DNA of 64,000 nucleotides. Source: Deinococcus sp045062605. GTDB lineage: Bacteria; Deinococcota; Deinococci; Deinococcales; Deinococcaceae. Positions within the stretch are counted from its first letter, which is position 1, and each line of letters starts with the position of its first letter. Made by a program: the position numbers and the translations under genes. The notes under the pieces are model-generated. The model had not been told where the DNA came from. It did not search any database and saw only the letters and a program-made list of their open reading frames with translations. The stretch covers positions 1 to 64,000 of the forward strand of contig NZ_JBJGDW010000014.1 in the NCBI RefSeq assembly GCF_045062605.1, read 5' to 3'. This document shows positions 11,468-20,979 of this stretch, piece after piece.

Positions 11468-13186
11468 ATGACTGCAACTCCCAATTCCTCCAACAGTAAG
11501 CGCAAGACCGCCATCATCATCGGCTCCGGCATCGGCGGGCTGTCGCTGGGCATCCGGCTGCAAAGCCTGGGCTTTAACACCACCATCCTGGAGCGCCTGG
11601 ACGCGCCGGGAGGCCGCGCCTACCAGAAGCGCACCGACGACGGTTACGTGTTCGACATGGGGCCAACCGTGATCACCGTGCCGCATTTCATCGAGGAACT
11701 GTTTGCCCTGGAACGCGACAAGGGCATGCTGGGAGAGCCGGATTACCCGCCCCACACGCTGACCGAGGACGCCCGAATCAAGTCCGGCGAGAGCGGCGGC
11801 CCACGTACCCGCGACTACGTGAAACTGGTGCCAATCCTGCCCTTTTACCGCATCTACTTCGATGACGGCACCTATTTCGATTATGACGGCGATCCAGAAA
11901 GCACCCGCCGCCAGATCGGCGAACTCGCGCCGGAGGATTTAAAGGGCTACGAGCGCTTCCACGCCGACGCCCGCGCCATTTTCGAGCGCGGCTTTCTGGA
12001 ACTGGGCTACACGCACTTTGGCGACATGCCGTCCATGCTGCGCGTCGTGCCGGACCTGATGCGCCTGGACGCGGTTCGCACGCTGTTCTCGTTTACTAGC
12101 AAATATTTCAAGAACCCCAAGATGCGGCAGGTCTTCTCCTTTGAAACACTGCTGGTGGGCGGCAACCCACTGAGCGTTCCGGCCATCTACGCCATGATCC
12201 ATTTCGTCGAGAAAACCTGGGGCATCCACTACGCGATGGGCGGCACCGGGGCGCTGGTGCGCGCCTTCGTGAGGAAGTTTGAGGAACTGGGCGGCACATT
12301 GCGCCTGAATGCGGGCGTGGACGAGATTCTGGTCACCGATGGGCGCGGCCAGCCCGTCAAGCGTCCCGTCGGCAAGAGGACGGCGCGCGGTGTGCGGCTG
12401 GAAAACGGCGAGGAACTGCACGCCGACATCGTGGTCAGCAACGGCGACTGGGCCAACACCAACCTCAAGCGTATTCCCGCCGCCGCCCGCCTGGTCAACA
12501 GCGACGTGCGCGTCAAGGCCGCCCGCCAGAGCATGAGCCTGCTGGTGATCTACTTCGGCTTCCGCGACGATCCCGCCCGCCCGCTGGATCTGCGACACCA
12601 CAACATCATCCTGGGGCCGCGTTACGAGGAACTGCTGACCGAGATCTTCGGGCAGAAGGTGATGAGCAAGGACTTCAGCCAGTACCTGCATGTGCCGACG
12701 CTGACCGATCCCAGCCTCGCCCCCGCCGGGCACCACGCCGCGTATACCCTCGTTCCCGTGCCACACAACGCCAGCGGTCTGGACTGGGCGGTGGAGGGGC
12801 TGAAGCTGGTGGACCGGGTTTATACCTTCTTGGAGGAACGCGGCTACATCCCAGGGTTGCGCGAACGTCTGACGCACAGCGAGTACATCACGCCCGAGTA
12901 TTTTGCAGACACACTGGACAGCTATCTGGGCAACGCCTTTGGCCCGGAACCCGTGTTGATCCAGAGCGCGTATTTCCGCCCGCATAACCGCTCGGAAGAC
13001 ATCAGCAACATGTACATGGTGGGCGCGGGCGCGCAGCCCGGCGGCGGCACGCCCAGCGTGATGATGTCGGCCAAGATGACCGCCCGCCTGATTGCGGATG
13101 ATTTCGGCATCCACAAGGACGTGCGAGACGGCGTGCCGGAAGTCGTTGAGGAACTGATCAGGAAAGTGGCGGGCGCAACGGACTGA
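11468..13186 (+). CDS. crtI: Phytoene desaturase
   Basis: A 572-residue FAD enzyme that introduces double bonds into phytoene on the way to lycopene and the red carotenoids of Deinococcus; it is membrane associated. The N-terminal Rossmann motif AIIIGSGIGGLSLGIRL (~15-31) binds FAD, GGRAYQ follows, and the C-terminal family signature GAGAQPGGGTPSVMMSAK is intact. The length is normal for bacterial CrtI. No phytoene synthase gene adjoins it, so the pathway genes are scattered; a polyprenyl diphosphate synthase lies 20 kb away and ispG 5 kb away. It is flanked by terminators, a single-gene unit. Confidence 0.96.
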   Translation: MTATPNSSNSKRKTAIIIGSGIGGLSLGIRLQSLGFNTTILERLDAPGGRAYQKRTDDGYVFDMGPTVITVPHFIEELFALERDKGMLGEPDYPPHTLTEDARIKSGESGGPRTRDYVKLVPILPFYRIYFDDGTYFDYDGDPESTRRQIGELAPEDLKGYERFHADARAIFERGFLELGYTHFGDMPSMLRVVPDLMRLDAVRTLFSFTSKYFKNPKMRQVFSFETLLVGGNPLSVPAIYAMIHFVEKTWGIHYAMGGTGALVRAFVRKFEELGGTLRLNAGVDEILVTDGRGQPVKRPVGKRTARGVRLENGEELHADIVVSNGDWANTNLKRIPAAARLVNSDVRVKAARQSMSLLVIYFGFRDDPARPLDLRHHNIILGPRYEELLTEIFGQKVMSKDFSQYLHVPTLTDPSLAPAGHHAAYTLVPVPHNASGLDWAVEGLKLVDRVYTFLEERGYIPGLRERLTHSEYITPEYFADTLDSYLGNAFGPEPVLIQSAYFRPHNRSEDISNMYMVGAGAQPGGGTPSVMMSAKMTARLIADDFGIHKDVRDGVPEVVEELIRKVAGATD

Positions 13187-13201
13187 CCGCAGACTGAAAA
13201 A

Positions 13202-13237
13202 GAACGCCGCCGAGGGCAAAAGCTCACGGCGGCGTTC
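13202..13237. terminator. Bidirectional terminator between crtI and the aldo/keto reductase
   Basis: A perfect 11-bp stem GAACGCCGCCG/CGGCGGCGTTC separates two convergent genes. Short T or A runs flank both sides. Confidence 0.8.
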
Positions 13238-13252
13238 TCTCTAAAAATCAAC

Positions 13253-14179
13253 TCAGGGCAGCGTATTTCCGGCCGCCAGCAGAATCCCGTACCACTCCTC
13301 GCGGGTCAGGTGAACGTCTGCGGCCTTGAGGCAGTCGGCCAGTCGCTGCGGGGTGGTGGTGCCCGTCACTGGCTGCATCTTGGCCGGGTGGCGCAGAATC
13401 CAGGCAATGGCAATGGTGGTGTTGCTGACGTTGTATTTGGCGGCAATCTCGTCAATCTTGGCGTTCAGTTCGGGGAATTTGGGGTTGTCCAAGAAGACGC
13501 CTTCAAAAAAGCCAAATTGGAACGGGGACCACGGCTGAATGGTGATGTCGTGCAGGCGGCAGTAATCCAAAATGCCGCCGTCGCGGTTGACGGCCTCGTC
13601 GTTTTCCATGTTGACGTTGAAGCCCTGCGTGATCATGGTGGCGTTGGTGATGCTCAGTTGCAACTGGTTGGCGACGAGTGGCTGCCGCACGTATTTCTTC
13701 AGTAATTCAATCTGGCGCGGCTGCTGGTTGGACACGCCGAAGTGCCGCACCTTGCCCTCCTGCTCCAACTGGTCAAAGGCGGCGGCGACTTCCTCCGGCT
13801 CCACCAGCGCGTCGGGGCGGTGCAGCAGCAGAATGTCCAGATAATCGGTGTTCAGGCGCTTCAGGATGCCATCCACCGAGGCCAGGATGTGTTCTTTAGA
13901 AAAGTCAAACATGCCAGGGCGGATGCCGCACTTGGATTGCAGGATCATCGTCTCGCGGACGCTGCTGCTCATGCCCACGGCGTCGGCAAAGATTTCCTCG
14001 CACGTCCCCTTGCCGTAGATATCGGCGTGGTCAAAGAAATTCGCGCCCGCGTCCATCGCCGCGCCGATCAGCGTCTGCACTTCTGGCTTACTCATGGTGT
14101 TGATTCGCATCATGCCCACGGCGACGACGGGGACATCCAGCTCACTGCTTCCGAGTTTGATTGTTCTCATGGCCTGCAT
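13253..14179 (-). CDS. Aldo/keto reductase (YdhF-like)
   Basis: A 308-residue NADPH-dependent oxidoreductase with a TIM-barrel fold. The catalytic tetrad region is visible (NFFDHADIYGKGTCEE, with D and Y; K in QSKCG; H in LHRPD). The C-terminal NADPH-binding part is QPVTGTTTPQRL. The overall pattern is closest to the YdhF group. The physiological carbonyl substrate is not deducible. Starts at 14179 or 14170 (MRTIKL) are both possible; neither has a good Shine-Dalgarno. Confidence 0.88.
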   Translation of the reverse strand: MQAMRTIKLGSSELDVPVVAVGMMRINTMSKPEVQTLIGAAMDAGANFFDHADIYGKGTCEEIFADAVGMSSSVRETMILQSKCGIRPGMFDFSKEHILASVDGILKRLNTDYLDILLLHRPDALVEPEEVAAAFDQLEQEGKVRHFGVSNQQPRQIELLKKYVRQPLVANQLQLSITNATMITQGFNVNMENDEAVNRDGGILDYCRLHDITIQPWSPFQFGFFEGVFLDNPKFPELNAKIDEIAAKYNVSNTTIAIAWILRHPAKMQPVTGTTTPQRLADCLKAADVHLTREEWYGILLAAGNTLP

Positions 14180-14212
14180 TGTGCGTCAAAACTGGCCCGC
14201 GAGGTCTCATCT

Positions 14213-15157
14213 TCAGTTTACCGTCGGCACCCACCACCAGCCGCCGATATCATGCCGTCCGGCCCGCCGCCCCGCCATCTATGCGCCCCGGTTCTCCCCG
14301 TGAATGGTGCCGCTCGGCACCCGTCCGTCTTCGGGCAGGTGACGGGCCAGCAGTGTAGAGAGGGAGGAGCCAAACCCGTGGCCGCGTGCGTGTGGGGCGA
14401 GCAGCATTTCCTGAATCGATTGCGCGGGCAGGCCGTTCTTCGTTTTAGCCAGCGTCCCCGCGTACCCGCTCCACCCGCCGCGCCAGACCACGTCAAACAT
14501 GGTCCCGGCGTCGATGGTGTCCTATAAATCCTCCTCCGAAAGCAGGCCAGCCTGACCAGGATGCTTCGGGTGGGCAGCGTCCACGGCGGCATAGGCGGCC
14601 TGAGCATCGGCGTAATTAGAGAGATCAGCAGTCGGCTTGAGTCTCAATTCAGGGGCCACCTCTCCCCCACCCAGTTCGGTCAGCGGCGCGGCCAGCACAC
14701 GCTGATCGGGGCGCAAACCAGAGAAACCCTCGGCAGCACTCCAGATGCGGATTCGGGGCGGGTGGAAGTCGCCGTATTCGCGCGGAGCAGATTCAATCAG
14801 CGCGGGGAAATCCTGGGCCAGGACAGGCCGCGAGGTCACGCTGACATCCACGAACGGCTTCCCCACATCCATTCCCTTGAACCGGATGCTGAACATGGCG
14901 TCCAGACCCGACGAAACCGTGACCCAGCGGTTCAGATACGCCTCTGCGGGCGGGCCGACGTTGATAAATTCGGCCCGCTTCCCCGCCAGCTCCAGATCGG
15001 TGGCGAGTTGGAGGTCAAATTGGAGGTCAAAGGCGTGTTCCTCGGCCAGATTCGCCAGCCGTTCAGGTTCAGAACACCATCCCAACGTCAGCGGGTGCTG
15101 GGCCACCAGGGAGAAGCGGGCCAGTTCGGCGGCAGTCGGCAGGTTTTCGGAAATCAC
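14213..15157 (-). pseudogene. GNAT acetyltransferase gene with two in-frame amber codons
   Basis: One reading frame spans this interval but is cut by TAG at 14522-14524 and TAG at 14279-14281. The first 211 residues run to LLSEEDL. After the first stop the same frame continues as DTIDAGTMFDVVWRGG..., leading to LAPHARGHGFGSSLSTLLA and TIHGENRGA, the acetyl-CoA-binding and C-terminal strands of a GNAT. After the second stop come RHDIGGWWWVPTVN and a normal TGA. There is no frameshift, so the lesions are two substitutions (or sequence errors). The GTG at 15157 is chosen because TACGTT lies 7 bases ahead. If expressed, only the N-terminal part would be made. Confidence 0.65.
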
Positions 15158-15164
15158 TGACTCC

Positions 15165-15170
15165 AACGTA
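15165..15170 (-). promoter_or_regulatory. Leaderless -10 box TACGTT
   Basis: TACGTT-GGAGTCA-GTG on the minus strand, a 7-base spacing, ahead of the interrupted GNAT gene. Confidence 0.5.
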
Positions 15171-15238
15171 AATCACAAGCGACGCCGAAGGCATGGGCTG
15201 CATGGCTTACACGCGCTTCTGCTACCCTGAAGACCAAC

Positions 15239-15252
15239 CCAACGAGCGTTAG
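15239..15252. promoter_or_regulatory. PaaR-type operator before methylmalonyl-CoA mutase
   Basis: CCAACGAGCGTTAG fits CNAACGNNCGTTNG, the site reported for the TetR-family phenylacetyl-CoA-responsive repressor PaaR of Thermus thermophilus (from memory). It lies 34 bases before the mutase start codon. The only other copy in the window is before paaA (32160-32175), sharing the core AACGAGCGTTAG. Confidence 0.75.
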
Positions 15253-15285
15253 TTTCCCCAGTTGCACCAACTGCCGGAGGACCGT

Positions 15286-16932
15286 ATGAAGACCAAGAAC
15301 GAGTGGATGAGCAGCGTTTATGGCCCCGCCACGCAGAAATTCCCCGAACGCAAATACAACTTCACCAACCTGTCCGACATGGACCCCGAGCCGATCTATA
15401 CGGCAGATGACCAGAAGGACTGGGACGCCGAGCGCGATCTGGGCTATCCCGGCGAGTTTCCGTACACACGCGGTGTGCAGCCCAGCGTGTACCGGGGCAA
15501 GTTGTGGACCATGCGGATGTTCGCGGGCTTCGGCAGCGCCGAGCAGACCAACGAGCGCTTTCACGCGCTGCTGAAGGCCGGCCAGACGGGCCTTTCCACG
15601 GCTTTTGACCTGCCCACCCTGATGGGCTACGACTCGGACCACCACTTCTCGCGCGGCGAGGTGGGCAAGTGCGGGGTGGCCGTCAGTTCGCTGGCCGACA
15701 TGGAAATTCTGTTCGGCGGCATCGACCCCGAGACCGTCACCACGTCCATGACCATCAACAGCCCCGCCAACGCCATCTGGGCCATGTATATCGCCAACGC
15801 TCAGAAGCAGGGCAAGGACCTGAACAAGATCGGCGGCACCATCCAGAACGACATTCTCAAGGAATTCATCGCCCAGAAGGAATTCATTTATCCGCCCGCG
15901 CCCAGCGTGAAACTGGTGATCGACACCTTTGAATGGGGTCCGAAAGTGGTGCCGAAATGGAACTTCATTTCCGTCAGCGGCTACCACATCCGCGAGGCCG
16001 GGGCGACGGGTGTGCAGGAACTGGCCTTCACGCTGGCCGACGGCTTCCATTACGTGGAAAAGGCGCTGGAGCGCGGGCTGGACATCGACGAATTCGCGCC
16101 GCGCATCAGCTTCTTCTGGGACATTCACAACGACTTTTTTGAAGAGATTGCCAAGCTGCGCGCCGCCCGCCGAATCTGGGCGCGGCAGATGCGAGACCGC
16201 TACGGCGCGAAGAATCCCAAATCGTGGATGCTGCGGACGCACTCGCAAACCGCCGGGGTCTCACTGCCCGCGCAGCAGCCGCTCAACAACATTGCCCGCG
16301 TGGCGATTCAGGCGCTGGCCGCCGTGCTGGGCGGCACGCAGAGCCTGCACACCGACGCTTTTGACGAGGCACTGGCCCTGCCCACCGAGGACGCGGCCAC
16401 CATCGCTCTGCGAACCCAGCAGATCATCGCCTATGAGACCGGGGTGGCCGGGGTGGTAGACCCATTGGCAGGCAGCTACTACGTGGAAAAACTAACCGAC
16501 GACATAGAGAGTGCGGCGATGGGTTACATAGAGCAAATTCGCATGATGGGCGGTGTGGAAGAGGGCATCGACAACGGTTTCTTTCAGCTTGAAATGGCCG
16601 AGGCCGCCTACCGCTACCAGCGTGAGGTGGAGACCAAGAGCCGCATCATCGTGGGTGTCAATGACTTCGTGCAGGACGCCGTGCAGGTGCCGATCCAACT
16701 GATTGACCCTGAGGTGGAGCGCGTGCAGGAAGCGCGGCTGGCGCGGGTGCGGCGCGAACGCGATCCGGCGCGGGTGGACGCGGCCATTGAGGATCTTCGC
16801 CAGAGTGCTGTGACCGGGGCCAATTCCATGCCCGCCTTTCTGGAATGCGCCCACGCCTACGTCACGCTGGGCGAGCAGATGGACGTGCTGAAGACCGTTT
16901 ACGGCGAGTACGTGGAACCCGCAGTGGTTTAA
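15286..16932 (+). CDS. Methylmalonyl-CoA mutase, catalytic subunit
   Basis: A 548-residue alpha-type subunit of the adenosylcobalamin enzyme converting methylmalonyl-CoA to succinyl-CoA. It contains the substrate-binding TIM barrel (YTRGVQPSVYRGKLWTMRMF, GLSTAFDLPTLMGYDSD, TSMTINSPA, RTHSQTAGVSL). The cobalamin-binding domain (DxHxxG) is absent, as expected for two-subunit enzymes, so a separate small subunit must lie elsewhere. ATG 15286 is chosen because CGGAGG lies 5 bases upstream; the frame extends 8 codons further. A PaaR-like operator sits upstream, which would link expression to phenylacetyl-CoA. Confidence 0.94.
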   Translation: MKTKNEWMSSVYGPATQKFPERKYNFTNLSDMDPEPIYTADDQKDWDAERDLGYPGEFPYTRGVQPSVYRGKLWTMRMFAGFGSAEQTNERFHALLKAGQTGLSTAFDLPTLMGYDSDHHFSRGEVGKCGVAVSSLADMEILFGGIDPETVTTSMTINSPANAIWAMYIANAQKQGKDLNKIGGTIQNDILKEFIAQKEFIYPPAPSVKLVIDTFEWGPKVVPKWNFISVSGYHIREAGATGVQELAFTLADGFHYVEKALERGLDIDEFAPRISFFWDIHNDFFEEIAKLRAARRIWARQMRDRYGAKNPKSWMLRTHSQTAGVSLPAQQPLNNIARVAIQALAAVLGGTQSLHTDAFDEALALPTEDAATIALRTQQIIAYETGVAGVVDPLAGSYYVEKLTDDIESAAMGYIEQIRMMGGVEEGIDNGFFQLEMAEAAYRYQREVETKSRIIVGVNDFVQDAVQVPIQLIDPEVERVQEARLARVRRERDPARVDAAIEDLRQSAVTGANSMPAFLECAHAYVTLGEQMDVLKTVYGEYVEPAVV

Positions 16933-16945
16933 CGTCAGACATGGA

Positions 16946-16981
16946 GATGGACCGCTGGGGAAACCTTGCGGTCCATCTTTT
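16946..16981. terminator. Terminator after the mutase gene
   Basis: GATGGACCGC/GCGGTCCATC, a 10-bp perfect stem followed by TTTT, between convergent genes. Confidence 0.88.
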
Positions 16982-16984
16982 AGG

Positions 16985-17386
16985 TCATTCCAGACGCGCC
17001 CGCAAGGTTTGAACGCCGCTCATCCACTCGTCCGCGTCGGCATTGTCGGCCCACTGGTCCGGCAATTCGCTGTCCGGGCCGAGAACGCGGGCCACGGCGT
17101 CGCGGGCCATGTCACGCAATGGGGCGAGGTCCAGGGCATCTGCCTCCTGCACCCAGCTTCTCAGGCGGGCGCTGACGATATTCACTGTTTCGCCGTCCAG
17201 CACGGCAGCCAGAATCTCGGCGGCGGCCAGGGTGCGGTGGCCTTCCTCGGCGGCCAGAAAGTCGGTGTCGGGGTCCAGCGCCACGTCGAAAGCCTCCGCC
17301 AGGGCGAACGCGCCGTCCTGCACGACTTCATCGGCAAAGGCCGCGCCAGTCTCGTTTTCCATTGGGCCAGTTCCCCAGATGTCCAT
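16985..17386 (-). CDS. DUF4259 domain protein
   Basis: A 133-residue acidic cytosolic protein. The opening MDIWGTGPMENETGAAFADE is the hallmark of DUF4259 (a W-G-x-G-P-x-E-N motif), whose function is unknown. The rest is helical, with a tryptophan pair near the C-terminus. TAAACT lies 6 bases before the ATG, so it is predicted to be a leaderless single-gene unit. Confidence 0.8.
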   Translation of the reverse strand: MDIWGTGPMENETGAAFADEVVQDGAFALAEAFDVALDPDTDFLAAEEGHRTLAAAEILAAVLDGETVNIVSARLRSWVQEADALDLAPLRDMARDAVARVLGPDSELPDQWADNADADEWMSGVQTLRARLE

Positions 17387-17392
17387 GCTTCA

Positions 17393-17398
17393 AGTTTA
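17393..17398 (-). promoter_or_regulatory. Leaderless -10 box TAAACT
   Basis: TAAACT-TGAAGC-ATG on the minus strand, a 6-base spacing to the DUF4259 gene. Confidence 0.65.
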
Positions 17399-17456
17399 AC
17401 GAGAGTCGGCTCAAGAAGGAAGGAAATGGAAACAGAACACTCTGCCCACCGCCGCT

Positions 17457-17967
17457 TCAGGGGCAGCGAGGAGAGGACTGCGCCAGCCGGTCCGCTGGAG
17501 TCAGAGGACTGCTCCCTGTCTCGGGCAACGCCCTGAACTGGGCCTCGGTACCCACGAAGAATTTCAGGCTGGGCAAGGTCTGAAACCTACAAATGATGGC
17601 CTCCTGACCTTCCCGTGCAGACGACACGCTCACCTTGCCGCCGTTGACCGACGCACCCCAGACCGGACCGCCCTTGCCCCAGCCGGTCTGCGGCAAGTCC
17701 GTGAATTTACCCCTGGCGTCCACGAATTTATAGACGTCTTGCGCCCAGCCCTGCGGTTGACCGGAGGAAGTCTTAAAAAGACCGTTGCTGGACACCGGAA
17801 AAACCCGGTAGCCGTCCAGCAGCTTCAGCGAGGGCGCACCCTTGACCTCGTATTCCACCAGCACTCAGCCGCTGTACCCCTGCGGAATCAGAAAGAGGTC
17901 TGGCGTGCGTTCCGGGAATCCGACGCACCCTGCCAGCAGCAGTGGGGCAAGGCCCAATGGCCAGAAC

Positions 17968-17975
<8 letters not shown>
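17457..17975 (-). pseudogene. Lipoprotein gene with an in-frame opal codon (DUF6843-like)
   Basis: From GTG 17975 the frame encodes a lipoprotein signal (VRRFWPLGLAPLLLAGCVG, lipobox LAGC) and then PDLFLIPQGYSG, followed by TGA at 17865-17867. The same frame resumes as VLVEYEVKGAPSLKLLDGYRVFPVSSNGLFKTS and runs 135 codons to the stop. FLIPxGYxGW is a conserved block in DUF6843-like lipoproteins, so the TGA replaces a Trp codon (TGG to TGA). The start overlaps the last 8 bases of ispG and AGGAAG lies 4 bases upstream, implying coupling to ispG. It is either a recent pseudogene or a single-base sequence error. Confidence 0.7.
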
Positions 17976-19194
<1,219 letters not shown>

Positions 19195-19200
19195 GCCCGT

Positions 19201-19206
19201 AGTTTA
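19201..19206 (-). promoter_or_regulatory. Leaderless -10 box TAAACT of ispG
   Basis: TAAACT-ACGGGC-ATG on the minus strand, a 6-base spacing. Confidence 0.65.
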
Positions 19207-19226
19207 CGCGGGGCCGGGCGGGAGGT

Positions 19227-19814
19227 TCAGGAAGCCGGGTTACGGGCAGGATGCGCCGCTTCCATTGCGCCCAGCAAGGCCGTTAATCCAACTTCCAGCC
19301 CGCCTCTGGGGCCACTCGCGCCGAACATGCCGCTGCGTTCCAGTTCCGTAAAGCCGTGCAGAAAAGTCCACAGGGCGACGGCGTGCGCGGTGTCGTCGGG
19401 GTTACCACTCAGGCGGCCCACCACATCCAGCAACGTGTTCCAGAGCTGCTTGCCCGCCGTATCCATGCGCTGTCCCTGCGGCAACTGATCGAGCTTGAGC
19501 AGCAGCAGCGCATACAGATGCGGGTGCTGCCGGGCGTAGTCCAGATAGGCGTGCGAGGCGGCTTCGGCCTCAGCCCTGGCATCTTCTCCATTCGCACCCC
19601 CAATCAACGCCTCCCGCAAGGCCAGCGCCGCCCGCTCGCCCAGCGCCAGCAGTAGCGTTTCCCGGCTGGCATGGTGGCGGTACAGGCTGCTGGGGCGCAC
19701 GCCCAGCACGTCAGCCAATGTCCGCATACTCAGTCCCTCGGGGCCGGAAGTTTCCAGCAAGTCCTGGGCGGCATCCAGAATCTGTTCTGGGTTCAGCTTG
19801 GCGGGGTAGGGCAT
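19227..19814 (-). CDS. TetR/AcrR-family transcriptional regulator
   Basis: A 195-residue repressor-type protein. The N-terminal helix-turn-helix (~5-50) reads ILDAAQDLLETSGPEGLSMRTLADVLGVRPSSLYRHHASRE; the remainder is an all-helical ligand and dimer domain of the WHG/TetR_C type. The inducer is unknown. ATG 19814 is preferred to the TTG just upstream because TACACT stands 7 bases away. It is divergent from a DUF2568/MBL-fold operon, and the shared 54-base promoter region contains a 14-bp inverted repeat that should be its operator. Confidence 0.9.
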   Translation of the reverse strand: MPYPAKLNPEQILDAAQDLLETSGPEGLSMRTLADVLGVRPSSLYRHHASRETLLLALGERAALALREALIGGANGEDARAEAEAASHAYLDYARQHPHLYALLLLKLDQLPQGQRMDTAGKQLWNTLLDVVGRLSGNPDDTAHAVALWTFLHGFTELERSGMFGASGPRGGLEVGLTALLGAMEAAHPARNPAS

Positions 19815-19817
19815 CAA

Positions 19818-19864
19818 GAACAGTGTACGTCTTAACAGTGATAATCTGTAGACGTACAGTGTTC
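19818..19864. promoter_or_regulatory. Mirrored operator with two leaderless promoters
   Basis: GAACAGTGTACGTC (19818-19831) and GACGTACAGTGTTC (19851-19864) form an inverted repeat matching at 13 of 14 positions, with a 19-base spacer. Each arm contains a -10 box exactly 7 bases before a start codon: TACACT for the TetR gene (minus, ATG 19814) and TACAGT for the DUF2568 gene (plus, ATG 19868). A protein bound to the palindrome would cover both -10 boxes at once, predicting co-repression including autorepression. Confidence 0.75.
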
Positions 19865-19867
19865 ACC

Positions 19868-20200
19868 ATGAGTACGGACATCGTTCGTTTACGGGTCAGC
19901 CCGTGGGAGTTGCTGGCCTTCAGCCTGGAAATTGCTGCGCTGGCCGCTGTGGCCGCATGGGGCAATCAAGTCGCCGGATGGCCCGGACTGTTCGCCGCGC
20001 CGCTGGCTTTGGCAGTATTCTGGGGAACGTTCCTGTCTCCACGGGCTTCCCATCCTTTCCGGGGACCGGCCTGGCCGCTGGCGAAACTGGCCGTCTTTGC
20101 GCTGGCCTGCGCCGCTGCCCTGACCACCGCTGGCCCACTGCCCGCCGCCGCGTTCCTTGGCCTCGCTCTGCTCAGCGTCCTTCAAGGGGGAACCAGATGA
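19868..20200 (+). CDS. DUF2568 (YrdB-type) membrane protein
   Basis: A 110-residue integral membrane protein with about four hydrophobic helices. It matches the YrdB/DUF2568 pattern (PWELLAFSLEIAALAAVAAWG, and FWGTFLSPRASHP in the loop). Function unknown. The start is set by the leaderless promoter in the TetR operator. Its TGA overlaps the ATG of the MBL-fold gene (ATGA), so the two form a coupled pair under the divergent TetR regulator. Confidence 0.82.
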   Translation: MSTDIVRLRVSPWELLAFSLEIAALAAVAAWGNQVAGWPGLFAAPLALAVFWGTFLSPRASHPFRGPAWPLAKLAVFALACAAALTTAGPLPAAAFLGLALLSVLQGGTR

Positions 20201-20937
20201 GTCAGCCTGTTCAGCGCCTGCCGCCCCTCCGCCACGCCCAGTTTGGAGTGATCAATTCGTATCTGGTGCCGGAGGAGGACGGCTTCACCCTGATTGACGC
20301 GGGGGTTCCCGGTCTTGAGCGGCATGTCCTGGCAGTGATGAAACGCACGGGCAGAATGCTGCGGCGCGTGGTGATGACGCACACCCACCCGGATCACATC
20401 GGCAGCGTGGACGCGCTAAAAAAGGCGTTCCCTGACCTGGAAATCCTGGTGGGCGCGAAGGACGCAGAGCAGATGGCCCATCACGGAGTCCGCGCCACAC
20501 CTGCCCGGCTGCTGCGCGGCGGCGACAGTGTGGGCAGCCTGCGCGTGCTGGACACACCTGGACACTCGCCGGGGCATCTGGTCTTTTTTGATGAACGCGA
20601 CGGCACCCTGTACGCGGGCGATACCTTTGTGGGCATCCCTAGCCTGCGGGTGGCCAGCGTCGTGAACGCGCTTTTTCCGCTGCCCTCCATCGGCACGGAG
20701 GATCTGGCCCGGACGGTTCGCAGCGCGCGGGAACTTCTGGATGTGCCCGCCCGTTTTCTGGCGCTGGGGCATGGGCGGGTGCTGCGCGATCCCATGCCCG
20801 CCATGCGCCGCGCCGTGGAACTGGCCGAGAAAAACACCCCGCCCCATCCCCTGATTCTTCGGCTGGCCGCCACGATCAGCCGCCGCGCTGGAATTCCCGC
20901 CGAACTAGCTGATATAACCCGCTGGCCCAAAAAATAA
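20197..20937 (+). CDS. MBL-fold metallo-hydrolase
   Basis: A 246-residue metallo-beta-lactamase-fold hydrolase. The metal-binding HTHPDH motif, a later histidine in DTPGHSPGH, an aspartate in LYAGDTF and a C-terminal histidine in LALGHG are all present, so it should bind two metal ions. Substrate unknown (glyoxalase-II-like or lactonase-like thioester or ester hydrolysis is possible). The start is chosen at ATG 20197, overlapping the preceding stop with AAGGGGG upstream; the open frame is longer, but that extension lies over the DUF2568 gene. Confidence 0.88.
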   Translation: MSQPVQRLPPLRHAQFGVINSYLVPEEDGFTLIDAGVPGLERHVLAVMKRTGRMLRRVVMTHTHPDHIGSVDALKKAFPDLEILVGAKDAEQMAHHGVRATPARLLRGGDSVGSLRVLDTPGHSPGHLVFFDERDGTLYAGDTFVGIPSLRVASVVNALFPLPSIGTEDLARTVRSARELLDVPARFLALGHGRVLRDPMPAMRRAVELAEKNTPPHPLILRLAATISRRAGIPAELADITRWPKK

Positions 20938-20979
20938 GGTAGAGCGGCAAACGCGCCCCTCCACCCCAGCCAGCATTCT

